From Ramlibacter cellulosilyticus (GTDB lineage Bacteria; Pseudomonadota; Gammaproteobacteria; Burkholderiales; Burkholderiaceae_C): DNA of 64,000 bases. The position numbers and the translations under genes are program-made. Shown one piece after another: positions 47,059 to 57,711 of the stretch. Below the pieces are notes generated by a model. It was not told the origin of the DNA and searched no databases. It worked only from the letters and a program-made list of their open reading frames with translations. The stretch's first letter is position 1. The number at the start of each line of letters is the position of its first letter. The DNA is taken from assembly GCF_014297465.1 (NCBI RefSeq), contig NZ_JACORT010000008.1:62001-126000 (forward strand). The letters run 5' to 3'.

Positions 47059-48211
47059 GGGCATACTCCGTCGGCGCGGGTTGAAGCAGTTCAGCATAGA
47101 CGCCCATGGTCTTCTCCACGACGATCCGCTCGTCGAACTCTTCAAGGACTTTCTTCCTCGCGGCTGCGCCCAGCTTCTCGCGTAGTTCCCTGTCTTCGAT
47201 CAATTGCTTCACGGCTTGCGCCAAGGCCCGCGCGTCGCGGGCCGGAATCAGCAGGCCGTCGACAATATGAGTGACGACCGTGCGACAGCCAGGTACGTCG
47301 GTAGTAATTACGGGGAGGGCGCAGGCGGCGGCCTCAATGAGCCCCTTCGGAAGTCCTTCCCGGTAACTTGGCAGCACTGCAACGTGTACCGATTGGAAGA
47401 GGGCAGGCATGTCTTCCACGTGGCCGAGCCATTGCAGGACGCCCTCCTCGACCCAACCCTGAATCGCGGGAAGAGGAACGGATGCGGGGTTCCCCACGTC
47501 AGGGGCACCTGCGAGCAGGAACTCCACTGGGAGGCCTTCCGCCCGCAGGAGTCGGGCTGCCTGGACATACTCCGCGATGCCCTTGTCCCAAAGGAGTCGG
47601 GCAGGTAGAACCACCCTGAACGGACCGCTATCGATGTCACAGCGCGTGGCAGCGGAGGGAACGAATCGGCTGCAGTCGACCCCCGAGCCTGGAATGAGGC
47701 GGACGCGGCCCGGCTGAATGAGCCGAGCTTGTTCGAACAGCGAGACATCGTCCGGGTTCTGGAGAATTAATCTCGCGTCTTCTCCGTCCAGAGCCAACCG
47801 CATGAGAAGTCGAACGATCGGCCGCAGCAGCCTCGCCAGCGGCTGCTGGCTCGTGAACACATAGCCCATCCCGGCGACTGCATTCACGCGGGCCGGAACG
47901 CGCGCCAAGCGAGCCGCCAACGAACCGTAGATGGCGCACTTGATCGTGAAACCGTGGACCAAGTCGACGTTTTCCTTCCGGACCAGCCGCCACAGCCACA
48001 ACAGCAACGCAGTCTCACGGAGCGGATTAAGGCTGCGTCGGTCCATCGGCGCTGGTAGCCAGCGGAACCCCAGGTCCTGAAGACGTTCTCCATAGGGCCC
48101 CGAAGGCGAAATCAACAAGATCTCGTGACCCGCGCTGCGCAGGGCCTCCGCCAGCGACCGGCGGAAGTTGAAGAGGTACCAGTCGGTGTTCGCGAACAGA
48201 AGAATTTTCAT
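47045..48211 (-). CDS. Glycosyltransferase family 4 protein
   Basis: The 388-residue GT-B enzyme starts MKILLFANTDWYLFNFRRSL (ATG at 48211). The acceptor half includes DLVHGFTIKCAIYGSLAARL and the NAVAGMGYVFTS loop seen in PglA/CapM-like enzymes. The donor half has RVVLPARLLWDKGIAEYVQA, VLPSYREGLPKGLIEAAACA and PVITTDVPGCRTVV. It probably adds a HexNAc residue to the undecaprenyl-linked repeat unit. It overlaps the next gene upstream by 4 nt and wzy by 14 nt, so it is part of one leftward operon. Confidence 0.9.
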   Translation of the reverse strand: MKILLFANTDWYLFNFRRSLAEALRSAGHEILLISPSGPYGERLQDLGFRWLPAPMDRRSLNPLRETALLLWLWRLVRKENVDLVHGFTIKCAIYGSLAARLARVPARVNAVAGMGYVFTSQQPLARLLRPIVRLLMRLALDGEDARLILQNPDDVSLFEQARLIQPGRVRLIPGSGVDCSRFVPSAATRCDIDSGPFRVVLPARLLWDKGIAEYVQAARLLRAEGLPVEFLLAGAPDVGNPASVPLPAIQGWVEEGVLQWLGHVEDMPALFQSVHVAVLPSYREGLPKGLIEAAACALPVITTDVPGCRTVVTHIVDGLLIPARDARALAQAVKQLIEDRELREKLGAAARKKVLEEFDERIVVEKTMGVYAELLQPAPTEYAHESK

Positions 48212-49428
48212 GGGATCAGCCGACGTGACGTCTGAAAGGAACCGATGAACATTCCTAAGGAATCTGCGTGCGTGCGGTAGTCGAAAAAGGTGGCCGCCAC
48301 CTCGCGACATCTGCTGCGCATGGACCTCCTTTGGGCCGGTGGAAGTTGAAGAGCCCGCTGCAACGCCATTGTGAACTGGCGAGTGGTCGGGCCTTCGCAG
48401 ATCAAGCCGGTTTCGCCGTCGCGCAGGTAGTCTCCGAGATCGCCCGAGAGGTTAGCTATCACCGGCGTCCCCACGGCGAAGCTCTCGACGAACTTCGTCG
48501 AGAAGCCGGCACGGGACACTCTGTTGTCCGGCCGGATCAGTACGGAGAAATCACATTCCCGTACCAAAGCCATGGCTTGTGCCTGGGGGAGAGTGCCGTG
48601 CGAGCGTATGGAGGGCGGGATGTATGAAAGATTGCGCCGGCGAAGGCTTGGCAATGCCAGAAGTTCGCTTTCGCTTATGCCGGCAATGTGCATGAGCACT
48701 TTCCGCCCTTCCAAATCCGCGGTGAGCACGGCCTCGATGGCAACGTCAACCAAGTCCTTCTTTGCCCCCGGCGTTCCCGTATAGCAGAGCTGAAGCGGTT
48801 CGCCCCCCGTCTCGACCGGTGGCTCGGGCACAGCGTCCGTGTCCAGCGTGGGCGGGACCATCACGACAGGGCAGCACGCCTTCTCGTAGTAGCGAGCGAG
48901 GTAACTGCTGATCGCAATGACACCGTCCACCTGTTTAACGAGGTAGCGCATAGCGAGCTCGATGTTCCACTGGTACGGAGAAACGAGACTCAGAAGCGGA
49001 TGAGACGACTGGTACCACTCAACGGCGTCGAATATCAGGGGGATACCCCGACGCCGGCTCCAGGGCGTGAGGCGCAGAAGGTACGGCGTATATCCGCTAT
49101 ACAGAATGACGGCCACGGGAGGAATCCCGTGCGAGTCTAACCACGCGACCGTTGCTCGCCCCATAGCGGCGTAGCGGAATCGACGCAGCGGCCGTGGCCA
49201 GTGTTCGGCGCTTCTCTCGCCAAGCGATACGACTTCGATGCCGGGCAGATACTCGGTCCTTTCGCGTGAGTCGGTCTTCTGGCCACTCGCCACGACGACC
49301 CGAAAGCCGGCTTTAAGCAGCGACTGGGCGTTTCCGAGAACCCGCCGCGCGGCGGCCCCGCCGTTCGGGAAGCCAAACGGCCCCACGTAGGCGATCCACG
49401 GTCTATCTTGGCTAAGCTTAGCGCCCAT
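48208..49428 (-). CDS. Glycosyltransferase family 4 protein
   Basis: A 406-residue GT-B-type glycosyltransferase. The N-terminal half opens WIAYVGPFGFPNGGAAARRV and contains IFDAVEWYQSSHPLL. The donor-binding half includes QLCYTGTPGAKKDLVDVAIE and the acidic segment GFSTKFVESFAVGTPVIANL. The ATG at 49428 with AGGA upstream is the start, overlapping the flippase gene by 11 nt. Its closest look-alike in the window is the protein at 50979-52193, with the same YVGPFxxPxGxAxARR-type start and STKFVES/PTKYAEA motif, so the two may be paralogues. Confidence 0.88.
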   Translation of the reverse strand: MGAKLSQDRPWIAYVGPFGFPNGGAAARRVLGNAQSLLKAGFRVVVASGQKTDSRERTEYLPGIEVVSLGERSAEHWPRPLRRFRYAAMGRATVAWLDSHGIPPVAVILYSGYTPYLLRLTPWSRRRGIPLIFDAVEWYQSSHPLLSLVSPYQWNIELAMRYLVKQVDGVIAISSYLARYYEKACCPVVMVPPTLDTDAVPEPPVETGGEPLQLCYTGTPGAKKDLVDVAIEAVLTADLEGRKVLMHIAGISESELLALPSLRRRNLSYIPPSIRSHGTLPQAQAMALVRECDFSVLIRPDNRVSRAGFSTKFVESFAVGTPVIANLSGDLGDYLRDGETGLICEGPTTRQFTMALQRALQLPPAQRRSMRSRCREVAATFFDYRTHADSLGMFIGSFQTSRRLIP

Positions 49429-50935
49429 CGAGCTTTTTCCTGAATGCAAAGGCTACCGCCCGCAACGACTCGCGCTCGCCTGGCTGCATTCCGTACTGCC
49501 ACAGAACCGCCATGTACAGGATCGTGTATGCAGAGCCTTTGGCGATCAATCCCGACCATCCTCCCGGGAGGACTGAGTCAAGCAACCAGCCCAAGAGGAA
49601 GCAAGCCGCGATAGCCAGAGCAAGTCCGCGGCAAAGTCCCTCATAGTAGTCGAGCATGCGCACCCCGGTCTGCCTTTGCAGGATGAGAAGAATCAGGAAG
49701 TGGCCAAGCAGGATGCATATGCCCGTTGCCGCAGCGGCCCCCACCACGCCATATACGTTCAGGAGGACAATCGTGAGCGGGATGTTAATAAGCGCCATTG
49801 CGGCGAAGACGGAGACCCGATACCAGTACAGGCCCTTGACCTGAAGCAGAATGTTGCGCAGGTTGCCCATGAGCTCCAAGGCATAGGGGCAAAGTGCCAG
49901 CAGCATCACGTAGTACGAGTGCGAGTACTCGGGGCCGAGCCAAAGAACGATGAACTCATCGCCAAAGATGACCAACCCCGTCAGAATGAGCATCAGGACC
50001 GTGGCTTGCGTTCGCGCCACGCGGACCAGGAGTTCCGTAAGTTCCGACGCATGGGCCCCGGCGTCCACACGACGTATGAGCTCCGGAACCATGACGCGCG
50101 AGATGGCCGTCGCGAAGCTCATGAAGTACTTGTTGAACATGACGCCAATGGCGTACATGGCCACAGCTGAAGTCCCGAGAAACGCGCCGATCAGGATGTT
50201 GTCGAGGCGCCAGTAGATCTGCTCCACCAGCATGGCCACGAAGATGGGGGCCGCGTACCGCAGAACAGGTGCTATTGCGTCACGGGAGAACCATGCGTAC
50301 CGGATTTTTTCCTTCAGAACGAATTGGGCGTAGAGAAATTTGATCAGAACTGCTGTGAGCAAGGCGCCGTACGAAACCGCCACCGCCATGAGCGCTCCCA
50401 TGCCTCGGCGCAGCAGGATCAGAACGATCAAGGTCGAAGCCACAGTGACGGCCATCTCGAGCAAACGGAGAAAGACGAACCTCTCACGTGCCGAAATCAA
50501 GGCGCCTACGGGATTGAACGCAACGGTGAAGGCTGTCGTTCCCGCAGCAATCGCAAACATGACCTTCAGGAGGTCCAGTTCCTGCGGCGACACCTTCGCC
50601 GAAAAAATGTGGGGCACGGCGAAGAAGAAGCCGCTAGCGACTACCACGACACCCACGCCGACCAGGCTGTAGGTAGAGAGCATCGACCCGAGGAACCTGC
50701 TTGCCGCTTCATTGTCCCCCGCGCTCCAGAAGCGCAGCAAGTGTCGAATGACTGCATCGTTCATTCCCAGGTCGAGAATAACGAGGTACGCGACGAACGA
50801 GCCCACTATGATATAGAGACCGTAGCCGCTGCTCCCCAGCGCCTTGACGAGGACGGGCGTAAACCCCAACGCAATGCAGATGTTCAGCAGGATTTGCGCA
50901 TAGGCGAGGATGGCACCCAACTGGCGCTGACTCAT
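49418..50935 (-). CDS. Oligosaccharide flippase (Wzx-like)
   Basis: A 505-residue membrane protein with about 14 predicted helices of the polysaccharide-transporter (MOP) fold. It opens ILLNICIALGFTPVLVKALG, with the conserved GSSGYGLYIIVGSFVAYLVI of the family. Wzx moves undecaprenyl-diphosphate-linked repeat units across the inner membrane. I use the ATG at 50935 (MSQRQLG). It is followed by the glycosyltransferase gene with an 11-nt overlap. Together with the Wzy-like protein this indicates a Wzx/Wzy-dependent pathway. Confidence 0.88.
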   Translation of the reverse strand: MSQRQLGAILAYAQILLNICIALGFTPVLVKALGSSGYGLYIIVGSFVAYLVILDLGMNDAVIRHLLRFWSAGDNEAASRFLGSMLSTYSLVGVGVVVVASGFFFAVPHIFSAKVSPQELDLLKVMFAIAAGTTAFTVAFNPVGALISARERFVFLRLLEMAVTVASTLIVLILLRRGMGALMAVAVSYGALLTAVLIKFLYAQFVLKEKIRYAWFSRDAIAPVLRYAAPIFVAMLVEQIYWRLDNILIGAFLGTSAVAMYAIGVMFNKYFMSFATAISRVMVPELIRRVDAGAHASELTELLVRVARTQATVLMLILTGLVIFGDEFIVLWLGPEYSHSYYVMLLALCPYALELMGNLRNILLQVKGLYWYRVSVFAAMALINIPLTIVLLNVYGVVGAAAATGICILLGHFLILLILQRQTGVRMLDYYEGLCRGLALAIAACFLLGWLLDSVLPGGWSGLIAKGSAYTILYMAVLWQYGMQPGERESLRAVAFAFRKKLDGR

Positions 50936-50978
50936 AGGGAGCCGCCATGACAAACGCGGAAATGGTCGGGCCGCGAGT

Positions 50979-52193
50979 TCATGAAGCCTCGCATGCCTCC
51001 ATGAAGCGTGCCGCCTGGACTTGCCAGCGTTCGTAGTGGAAAGGGTTGTCCGCGGCTACCGCGCTCTTCATGTTCTGGAGATCCTGTGGCGACATTCTCA
51101 GGGCACGTTCCAGGACGTGGATGATGTCTGCTTCGTCGTGTCCACGTGCCAGCAAGCCGTTGCGCCCGTCCTGTATGAAGATCGGCAGGTCGCTGGTGGG
51201 ATTAGTGATAGTAGGTACGCCGCACGACACCGCTTCCGCATACTTCGTGGGGAACCCGACACTCGCCACCCGGTTCGGGTCACGGAAGAAAACGGAAAAG
51301 TCCGCCGAACGCAGCAGCGCCAGCGCATCCGTGTGGCTGACACGCCCGTGGAAGGTGATGACCGACGCGAGCTCGCGCAGGAGCGATCGGTCCTGAGGCC
51401 TCGCCGAGAGATACTGTTGTTCCGTTATACCGACGATCTCAAGCGCGAAGTCATATCCTTCCCGCTTATGACACGCGAACGCCTGGACGGCGTAGTTGAT
51501 TTTGTCCTTGCTGAGGCCGGCGCCGGGACTTCCGGCGTAAACGAAGCGCACGCGCGTCCGACCTAGAGCCCGCGCTGGGGTCAGCCACTTGGGATCGGAT
51601 CCATTCACGACGAAGGGCAATACGAGGACGTTTGCAGCGGGGTACGCTTTCACCAGATAGCGGCTGGTGAGGATGATGTTTCCAGCCTTGGGCGCCAAGA
51701 CCATGGCGCGCCAGTAAGCAGCCGTCATTCTCTGGAGGTTGCGAATGGGATTGAGGCCCTCCCATCCGTACCACTCGGTACATTCGGCGACTGGCGCGAT
51801 GTCGTGCCGACGGCAGATGCGCAGCAGTTTCGCCAGTGCGCGCGCCGGATAGTTGTACGCGATGATCGAATGAACTCGATGCGCCCCAATGTGCTCCAGC
51901 ACGTCCTCCAGGGAGTGCGACGAGTGGACGTAGCTGCCGTACGACTTTCCCCAGAAGGGTTGCCGGATGTCATAGCACTGGAAAGCCTGGATGACCGTCT
52001 GGCAAGTCCCTCCCTTGGAGGGCGGCTGGGGCGAGAGTTTGCCGAGCATGACGACCTCGAAGCCCAGTGATCGCATGAGGGTGGCAACACCGAGGCAACG
52101 CTGCGCCGAGGCCGTCCCGTCGGGCAGAATGAATCCGCCTACGTAAAGGACGATCTTGCGCCCTTCGCGCACAAAAGGTGCCATCTCACTCAC
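50979..52193 (-). CDS. Glycosyltransferase (GT4-like) with a repeat-like insert
   Basis: The 404-residue GT-B-like enzyme starts at the GTG at 52193, with AAGGA eight bases upstream. It opens KIVLYVGGFILPDGTASAQR. The donor half contains VRFVYAGSPGAGLSKDKINY, FRDPNRVASVGFPTKYAEAV and GVPTITNPTSDLPIF. Residues 53-63 (LSPQPPSKGGT) are encoded by a short palindromic element (nt 52006-52035). They interrupt the expected short loop after EVVMLGK, so this may be another in-frame repeat insertion. The start overlaps the upstream glycosyltransferase stop by 8 nt. Donor and acceptor are unknown. Confidence 0.88.
   Translation of the reverse strand: MSEMAPFVREGRKIVLYVGGFILPDGTASAQRCLGVATLMRSLGFEVVMLGKLSPQPPSKGGTCQTVIQAFQCYDIRQPFWGKSYGSYVHSSHSLEDVLEHIGAHRVHSIIAYNYPARALAKLLRICRRHDIAPVAECTEWYGWEGLNPIRNLQRMTAAYWRAMVLAPKAGNIILTSRYLVKAYPAANVLVLPFVVNGSDPKWLTPARALGRTRVRFVYAGSPGAGLSKDKINYAVQAFACHKREGYDFALEIVGITEQQYLSARPQDRSLLRELASVITFHGRVSHTDALALLRSADFSVFFRDPNRVASVGFPTKYAEAVSCGVPTITNPTSDLPIFIQDGRNGLLARGHDEADIIHVLERALRMSPQDLQNMKSAVAADNPFHYERWQVQAARFMEACEAS
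52006..52035. repeat. Short hairpin element in a glycosyltransferase gene
   Basis: CCCTCCCTTGGAGGG forms a 6-bp stem and is followed by CGGCTGGGGCGAGAG. The arrangement parallels family D (a stem followed by GGCTGGGGTGAGGG). It is read in frame. Confidence 0.5.
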
Positions 52194-53358
52194 AGGTATC
52201 GTCCTTGCCCGCCAGCATTTCTTCGAGTCGCTGGACTTTCGCAGCGTCATCGCAGAGTGCCGGCGGAAGATGGCTGTTGGCCAGTGCCTCCCGGAGCGAC
52301 CGGTCCGAGAGGATCAGACGCATGCCTTCCACGATCGCGTCCTCGTCGTTGGCGACGATCAGCCCCGTGCGGTGGTCGACGAGTTGCTCCTCGATGCCTG
52401 AAACACGAGTGGCCACGACCGGGCGCCCAACCACCTTGGCTTCGTTCACGACGCCGCACAGGCCTTCGTATTGCGAGAGCATGGCGACGATGTCTGCGTT
52501 CATATAGGCCGGAAAGGGATTGGCCATTCGCCCCATGAGAATCATCGAGTTTCTCAGACCCAAGTCGTCGATCTCCCTCTCCAAAAGAGACTGATCGGGG
52601 CCATCACCTACGACGAACCATCGAAAATTGAATCCGTGATCGCGAAGCCGGGCACATACTCTCGCCATCCGCCTGAGCCCTTTCGCGGACTCGAACAGCC
52701 GGCACACCGTCAGGATGCGCAACTCGCCATCGGCTCGCGGCGGAAAGGGATCGGTTCCCTCTCGGGCCCTCACGAGCATGTCATTCGCGTTCAGGACGTT
52801 ATAAATAACGCAAGCCTTGTGTGCGGCCTCCGGGACCGCGGCGGCAAACGATGCGCGCGTTACTTCGGACACGCAGACGAAGTGGTCGATCTCGAATGCC
52901 GAACGGCGGAGTCTCGCCGCGAGGTGCCCTTTCTTGTCGGCGCCTTGGAGATCACTTCGAATCCAGTGAACGCGTACCTTCGCACGGACCATACGTCGAC
53001 AGAACCACGAGGACGTGCCCTGCAGCAGGGTGGCGGCCATGTCATAGCGTTGGAAGAGAAACGGAAGCATCCGAATGCACCCAATAACTCTCGCGAGGCA
53101 GTAGGCTGCAAGATCCGGGATGGCGAAGAGGCGGCCCAATGGCCCTTTGGCGGCCATGAACCGGAGGCCGTAGGCGCCTGGCCGAAGACGCACGAGCCGG
53201 ATGCGCGGGTCCACCTCATGCTCCAGGGCGCCGCCTCCGGTCGTCAGCACCAAGGTAATGTCCCAGCCTCGCTCCACGAGAGCCTGCAGCAGGCGGAGCG
53301 ACGACTTCTCGGCGCCACCAACGTGAAGCAACGAATAGTGAAACAGGGCCCGTGTCAT
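52186..53358 (-). CDS. Glycosyltransferase family 4 protein
   Basis: A 390-residue GT-B enzyme starting at the ATG at 53358 (MTRALFHYSLLHVGGAEKSS), with the typical GGAEK donor-side glycine loop. The second half has ILTVCRLFESAKGLRRMARV, FVVGDGPDQSLLEREI and ADIVAMLSQYEGLCGVVNEA, with the EX7E region at EGLCGVVNEAKVVGRPVVAT. It overlaps its upstream family-2 neighbour by 4 nt and its downstream neighbour by 8 nt. Confidence 0.92.
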   Translation of the reverse strand: MTRALFHYSLLHVGGAEKSSLRLLQALVERGWDITLVLTTGGGALEHEVDPRIRLVRLRPGAYGLRFMAAKGPLGRLFAIPDLAAYCLARVIGCIRMLPFLFQRYDMAATLLQGTSSWFCRRMVRAKVRVHWIRSDLQGADKKGHLAARLRRSAFEIDHFVCVSEVTRASFAAAVPEAAHKACVIYNVLNANDMLVRAREGTDPFPPRADGELRILTVCRLFESAKGLRRMARVCARLRDHGFNFRWFVVGDGPDQSLLEREIDDLGLRNSMILMGRMANPFPAYMNADIVAMLSQYEGLCGVVNEAKVVGRPVVATRVSGIEEQLVDHRTGLIVANDEDAIVEGMRLILSDRSLREALANSHLPPALCDDAAKVQRLEEMLAGKDDTCE

Positions 53359-54272
53359 GGAAGCCGCGGCGCAGAAAGATTCACCGCCCACCGCTTGATG
53401 CGGCCAAGCCGCCCGCCTGAGTAGGTTCGTCTGAACTCGGTAATGACCGCGGGATCTACGCCGGGCCACGTGAGGGAGAACGGTTCGGTGCTTTCGACGA
53501 GGGTCTGGTTCTTCGCCTCCCCGGCCCTCGTATGAACGCCGCTGCCGTCGTACCCGATATTGTGAATGCGGTTGTGAACCGGATAGATGGTGAGCCGGTT
53601 CGTCATGGTCTGCCACAGGCAAAAGAGGATGCCCCAAGAGTTGATCTTTCCTTGGAGTTGCCTTCGAAGCCGATAAAGTTGATCCGAGCCGACGGAGTTC
53701 AGCCTTGCCTTGAGGGCGGGGTTGTTCCAGACATCGAGTCCGCATTGGGGTCTCCAGTCGACTTGGCTCCAGCGGTCTGACCAGATTCCCCAACCGCATG
53801 TGCTTGCCCGGGGGACCGCCAGCACATCATGACCGTATCCTTGGGGTATTCGGGTCAACGGGCAGAAACCGGTCACCGAGGCAACCCGCTCATCGTCGCG
53901 GTAGTAATCCAGTGCGGCATTCATGAAGACCAGGAAGTCATTGGAAACGAGCAGATCGTCTTCCAGAACGATGACCGTTCCATGCCGCTCCAGCATCTTG
54001 GAGACGCCAGCACGGATGGCGCTCGCAAGCCCCTGGTTGGCCGAACTCTCTTCAACGGTGAAACGGGCAAAGGCCTGCTGCCAACTGCGCTCACGCAGCA
54101 TTCCTCTGACCGCGTGAACCGATGGGCGCACAGTGTCGGTGCGCGGCCCATCCGAGAAGACGACGACTTCACTTTCGTTGGCTAGCCTTGCTGATGCTAG
54201 AGTGGTCAACACCCTCCGCAGGTGCTCTGGACGGTTGTAGGCGAATACGGCGATTGGGACGGGGCGGGGCAT
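53355..54272 (-). CDS. Glycosyltransferase family 2-like protein (GNT-I type fold)
   Basis: A 305-residue GT-A fold enzyme. It opens VPIAVFAYNRPEHLRRVLTT, shows the metal-binding acidic motif in GTVIVLEDDLLVSNDFLVFM (EDD as the DxD equivalent), and continues TCGWGIWSDRWSQVDWRPQC. This pattern resembles GNT-I/POMGNT-like bacterial glycosyltransferases. It probably adds one residue of the repeat unit. It overlaps the next gene by 4 nt and is 4 nt downstream of the previous one. Confidence 0.88.
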   Translation of the reverse strand: MPRPVPIAVFAYNRPEHLRRVLTTLASARLANESEVVVFSDGPRTDTVRPSVHAVRGMLRERSWQQAFARFTVEESSANQGLASAIRAGVSKMLERHGTVIVLEDDLLVSNDFLVFMNAALDYYRDDERVASVTGFCPLTRIPQGYGHDVLAVPRASTCGWGIWSDRWSQVDWRPQCGLDVWNNPALKARLNSVGSDQLYRLRRQLQGKINSWGILFCLWQTMTNRLTIYPVHNRIHNIGYDGSGVHTRAGEAKNQTLVESTEPFSLTWPGVDPAVITEFRRTYSGGRLGRIKRWAVNLSAPRLP

Positions 54273-54276
54273 CGGC

Positions 54277-55551
54277 CTAACCTTCGCTGCGCGCGATCAT
54301 CTTGCGGTAAATCGCAGCTTGAGTTTCCAGGCTCAAGCTCGCGTCGTTGCTGCTCCTGGCCCGCTTCTTGGCAGCCGACGACAGCCTGCCTGCGAGACTC
54401 GGATCGTCGAGCAAGCGCTTCAACTGAAAGGCCAGCATTGCCGGGTCGTCGGCCCGATACAACAGCGCGTCTTCTTCGTCTGCTGCCATGGACGCGACGC
54501 CACCTGCGTATGCCGAGACGCACGGAACGCCGAGCATCATGGCCTCTGCCAGGGTGTTGGGGCTGTTCTCTATGATGGACGGGAGCAGGAAGATGTGGCT
54601 CCGGCACATCCGCTCTGCCATCTCCTGCTCCCCCAGCAGGCCTGTAAAGATGACATTCTCTTCCAGACCCAGCTTAGCCACCAGATCCAGCAGATAGGAC
54701 GGGTAGCCCACATTGCGGCGAAGTGACCAACGAGGAGACTTTCGTGGATCATCGCCCGCGATGTAGAGGCGCGCATGCGGGTAGTGCACACGGAGAATGG
54801 CGAGGCCCTGAACGGCTATGTGGGCCCCCTTGCGAGGGCTGGCACCGTTGCCGACGAAAATGGACGCAGCCTCGCACTCCGATGCGTTCCAGTTGCGTTG
54901 TCCGAAGGCTTCCCGCAGGATGTGGGTGCAATGGAAGTACTTGGCGGTGGGGTTGATCGCGGCTACCTGGGCCTGGTCCCAGACCGTTCGGCCGACGATG
55001 CAGTTGGCGAGCGCGATCGTTTCCCGTTCGAGGGCGAGCCGGGGATTGAACCGGAGAAGCTTGTTGGCAACCAGTGCGGCGGCCGTGAGGAACTGCCGGG
55101 GACGCAATGGATTCATCATGGAAGCGAGCGGCAGCCGCCCCAGCTCGTAGCGGGCGAAGCCGTTGATGACGCCCTGCAGTGAGAGCAGGCGAGATCCGGG
55201 CCATGTGGCGAAGAAGCGGCGAGAGTGGGCCATCTCCGAGCCTTCCGACTGCACGATATCGGGCTCAAAGTCCTTGAGGACCCAGTCGCAGTCGCGTTGC
55301 GAAACATCGAGTCGATTGAACCTTGCTTGCGGTATCGCGTAATAGGTGATGCCGTCTTTTTCGATTCTGGTCAGCTTGGACACGGGAGCACGCATGGCGA
55401 CTCCGATGCGCAGATCAGGGATCGTGGAGAGATGCTGAGTCATGGTCGAAAGCCAACTGCCGAACGGAGTCTTCTTCAACCTCAGGTCCTCAGCCACGGC
55501 GGGCAGCACGATGTTGACCACCCACAGAACTCTGATAGGAGTACCGTTCAT
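54277..55551 (-). CDS. Glycosyltransferase family 4 protein
   Basis: The 424-residue GT-B enzyme starts at the ATG at 55551 (MNGTPIRVLWVVNIVLPAVA), just after a purine-rich AAGAAAGAAAG. The donor half contains ASIFVGNGASPRKGAHIAVQ, ARLYIAGDDPRK, NVIFTGLLGEQEMAERMCRS and LLPSIIENSPNTLAEAMMLG, with the EX7E-type pair in ENSPNTLAEAM. It is the first glycosyltransferase after tviB in the leftward cluster, separated from it by a 244-bp gap with no clear gene. Confidence 0.9.
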   Translation of the reverse strand: MNGTPIRVLWVVNIVLPAVAEDLRLKKTPFGSWLSTMTQHLSTIPDLRIGVAMRAPVSKLTRIEKDGITYYAIPQARFNRLDVSQRDCDWVLKDFEPDIVQSEGSEMAHSRRFFATWPGSRLLSLQGVINGFARYELGRLPLASMMNPLRPRQFLTAAALVANKLLRFNPRLALERETIALANCIVGRTVWDQAQVAAINPTAKYFHCTHILREAFGQRNWNASECEAASIFVGNGASPRKGAHIAVQGLAILRVHYPHARLYIAGDDPRKSPRWSLRRNVGYPSYLLDLVAKLGLEENVIFTGLLGEQEMAERMCRSHIFLLPSIIENSPNTLAEAMMLGVPCVSAYAGGVASMAADEEDALLYRADDPAMLAFQLKRLLDDPSLAGRLSSAAKKRARSSNDASLSLETQAAIYRKMIARSEG

Positions 55552-55795
55552 CTTTCTTTCTTCTTCTCTTCTCAGTAGTGAGTGTTCGATTCGGACGGGA
55601 GCCGGGTCCAATCGGCCGCTCGGCGATGTGCAAGGTGCTCGCCCGCGAACACGCATGTATGGTGCGTCAGCTCGGCGCTGACGCACCACTCCATGCCCGA
55701 AGATCGGAAATGAAAAGCTTCTGCACTGGCCCGCAGGTCCTTAAAGCCCTGGAGCAACGCTGAGGGCCGGCCCATCGGGCCACGTAGGCGTGCTC

Positions 55796-57073
<1,278 letters not shown>

Positions 57074-57093
57074 GCTTTACCTTGTTCGTTTAT

Positions 57094-57459
57094 TCATCGA
57101 GTCGGGCGGGCGCCGTGTAGCTTGTTGTCCAATTCCGCCTTGAGGGAGGCGATCTCCGCCTGCAGTGCCTCATACTCGGCAAGTTTCCTCTGCAAGAAGC
57201 GACTTGCCATCGCCGCCTTACGCGTCAGCCCCTTGGGTGTCAGGAGGTAGGCGTAGCCGAGATGGTGCTTGGAAGCGGCGAAGTTCCCCAGCTTCACCAA
57301 ACCTTTCTCCATTAGCGCCTTCATGCAGTAGTGCAGTTTGCCGTTGCTCACGCCCAGCCTTTTCGCAAGCTCGCGTTGCGACATGTCCGGATGGTCCTGA
57401 AGGATCTTCAGGACGCGAAAGTGCAAGTCCTCGACTTGATCCAGATGCTTACTGGCCAC
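57094..57459 (-). CDS. MarR family EPS-associated transcriptional regulator
   Basis: The 121-residue winged-helix protein matches the EPS-associated MarR-type family (TIGR04176). The DNA-binding part reads HFRVLKILQDHPDMSQRELA, then KRLGVSNGKLHYCMKALMEK and GLVKLGNF. The C-terminal helix (KLAEYEALQAEIASLKAELD) is a coiled coil, probably for dimerisation. The start is the GTG at 57459; the open frame continues upstream without conservation. It lies 20 nt upstream of tviB on the same strand and is divergent from fnlBC, so it probably controls the cluster. Confidence 0.88.
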   Translation of the reverse strand: MASKHLDQVEDLHFRVLKILQDHPDMSQRELAKRLGVSNGKLHYCMKALMEKGLVKLGNFAASKHHLGYAYLLTPKGLTRKAAMASRFLQRKLAEYEALQAEIASLKAELDNKLHGARPTR

Positions 57460-57711
57460 GGGCGTCTCTCTTGTCCTCGGCGAAGTATGCGCGCGACTGT
57501 CCAAAGTTGAGCAATGTAGCAGGTGACGGTCACACCGGCAACGCGCCGCCGACATTCGAGGCGTAGCGTCCTCCTTCGGACGGAGAGGCGGCTGCATGTC
57601 AAGCTCGCGGCCGTCAAAGTGGGGCTCCCTTCGCATCAGCGATAATCCGCGGCGGCTTGTAGCCGTCGGTGAGCGACAGCTCCGGATCGGCCGCCGTATT
57701 CAGGAGTCAGT

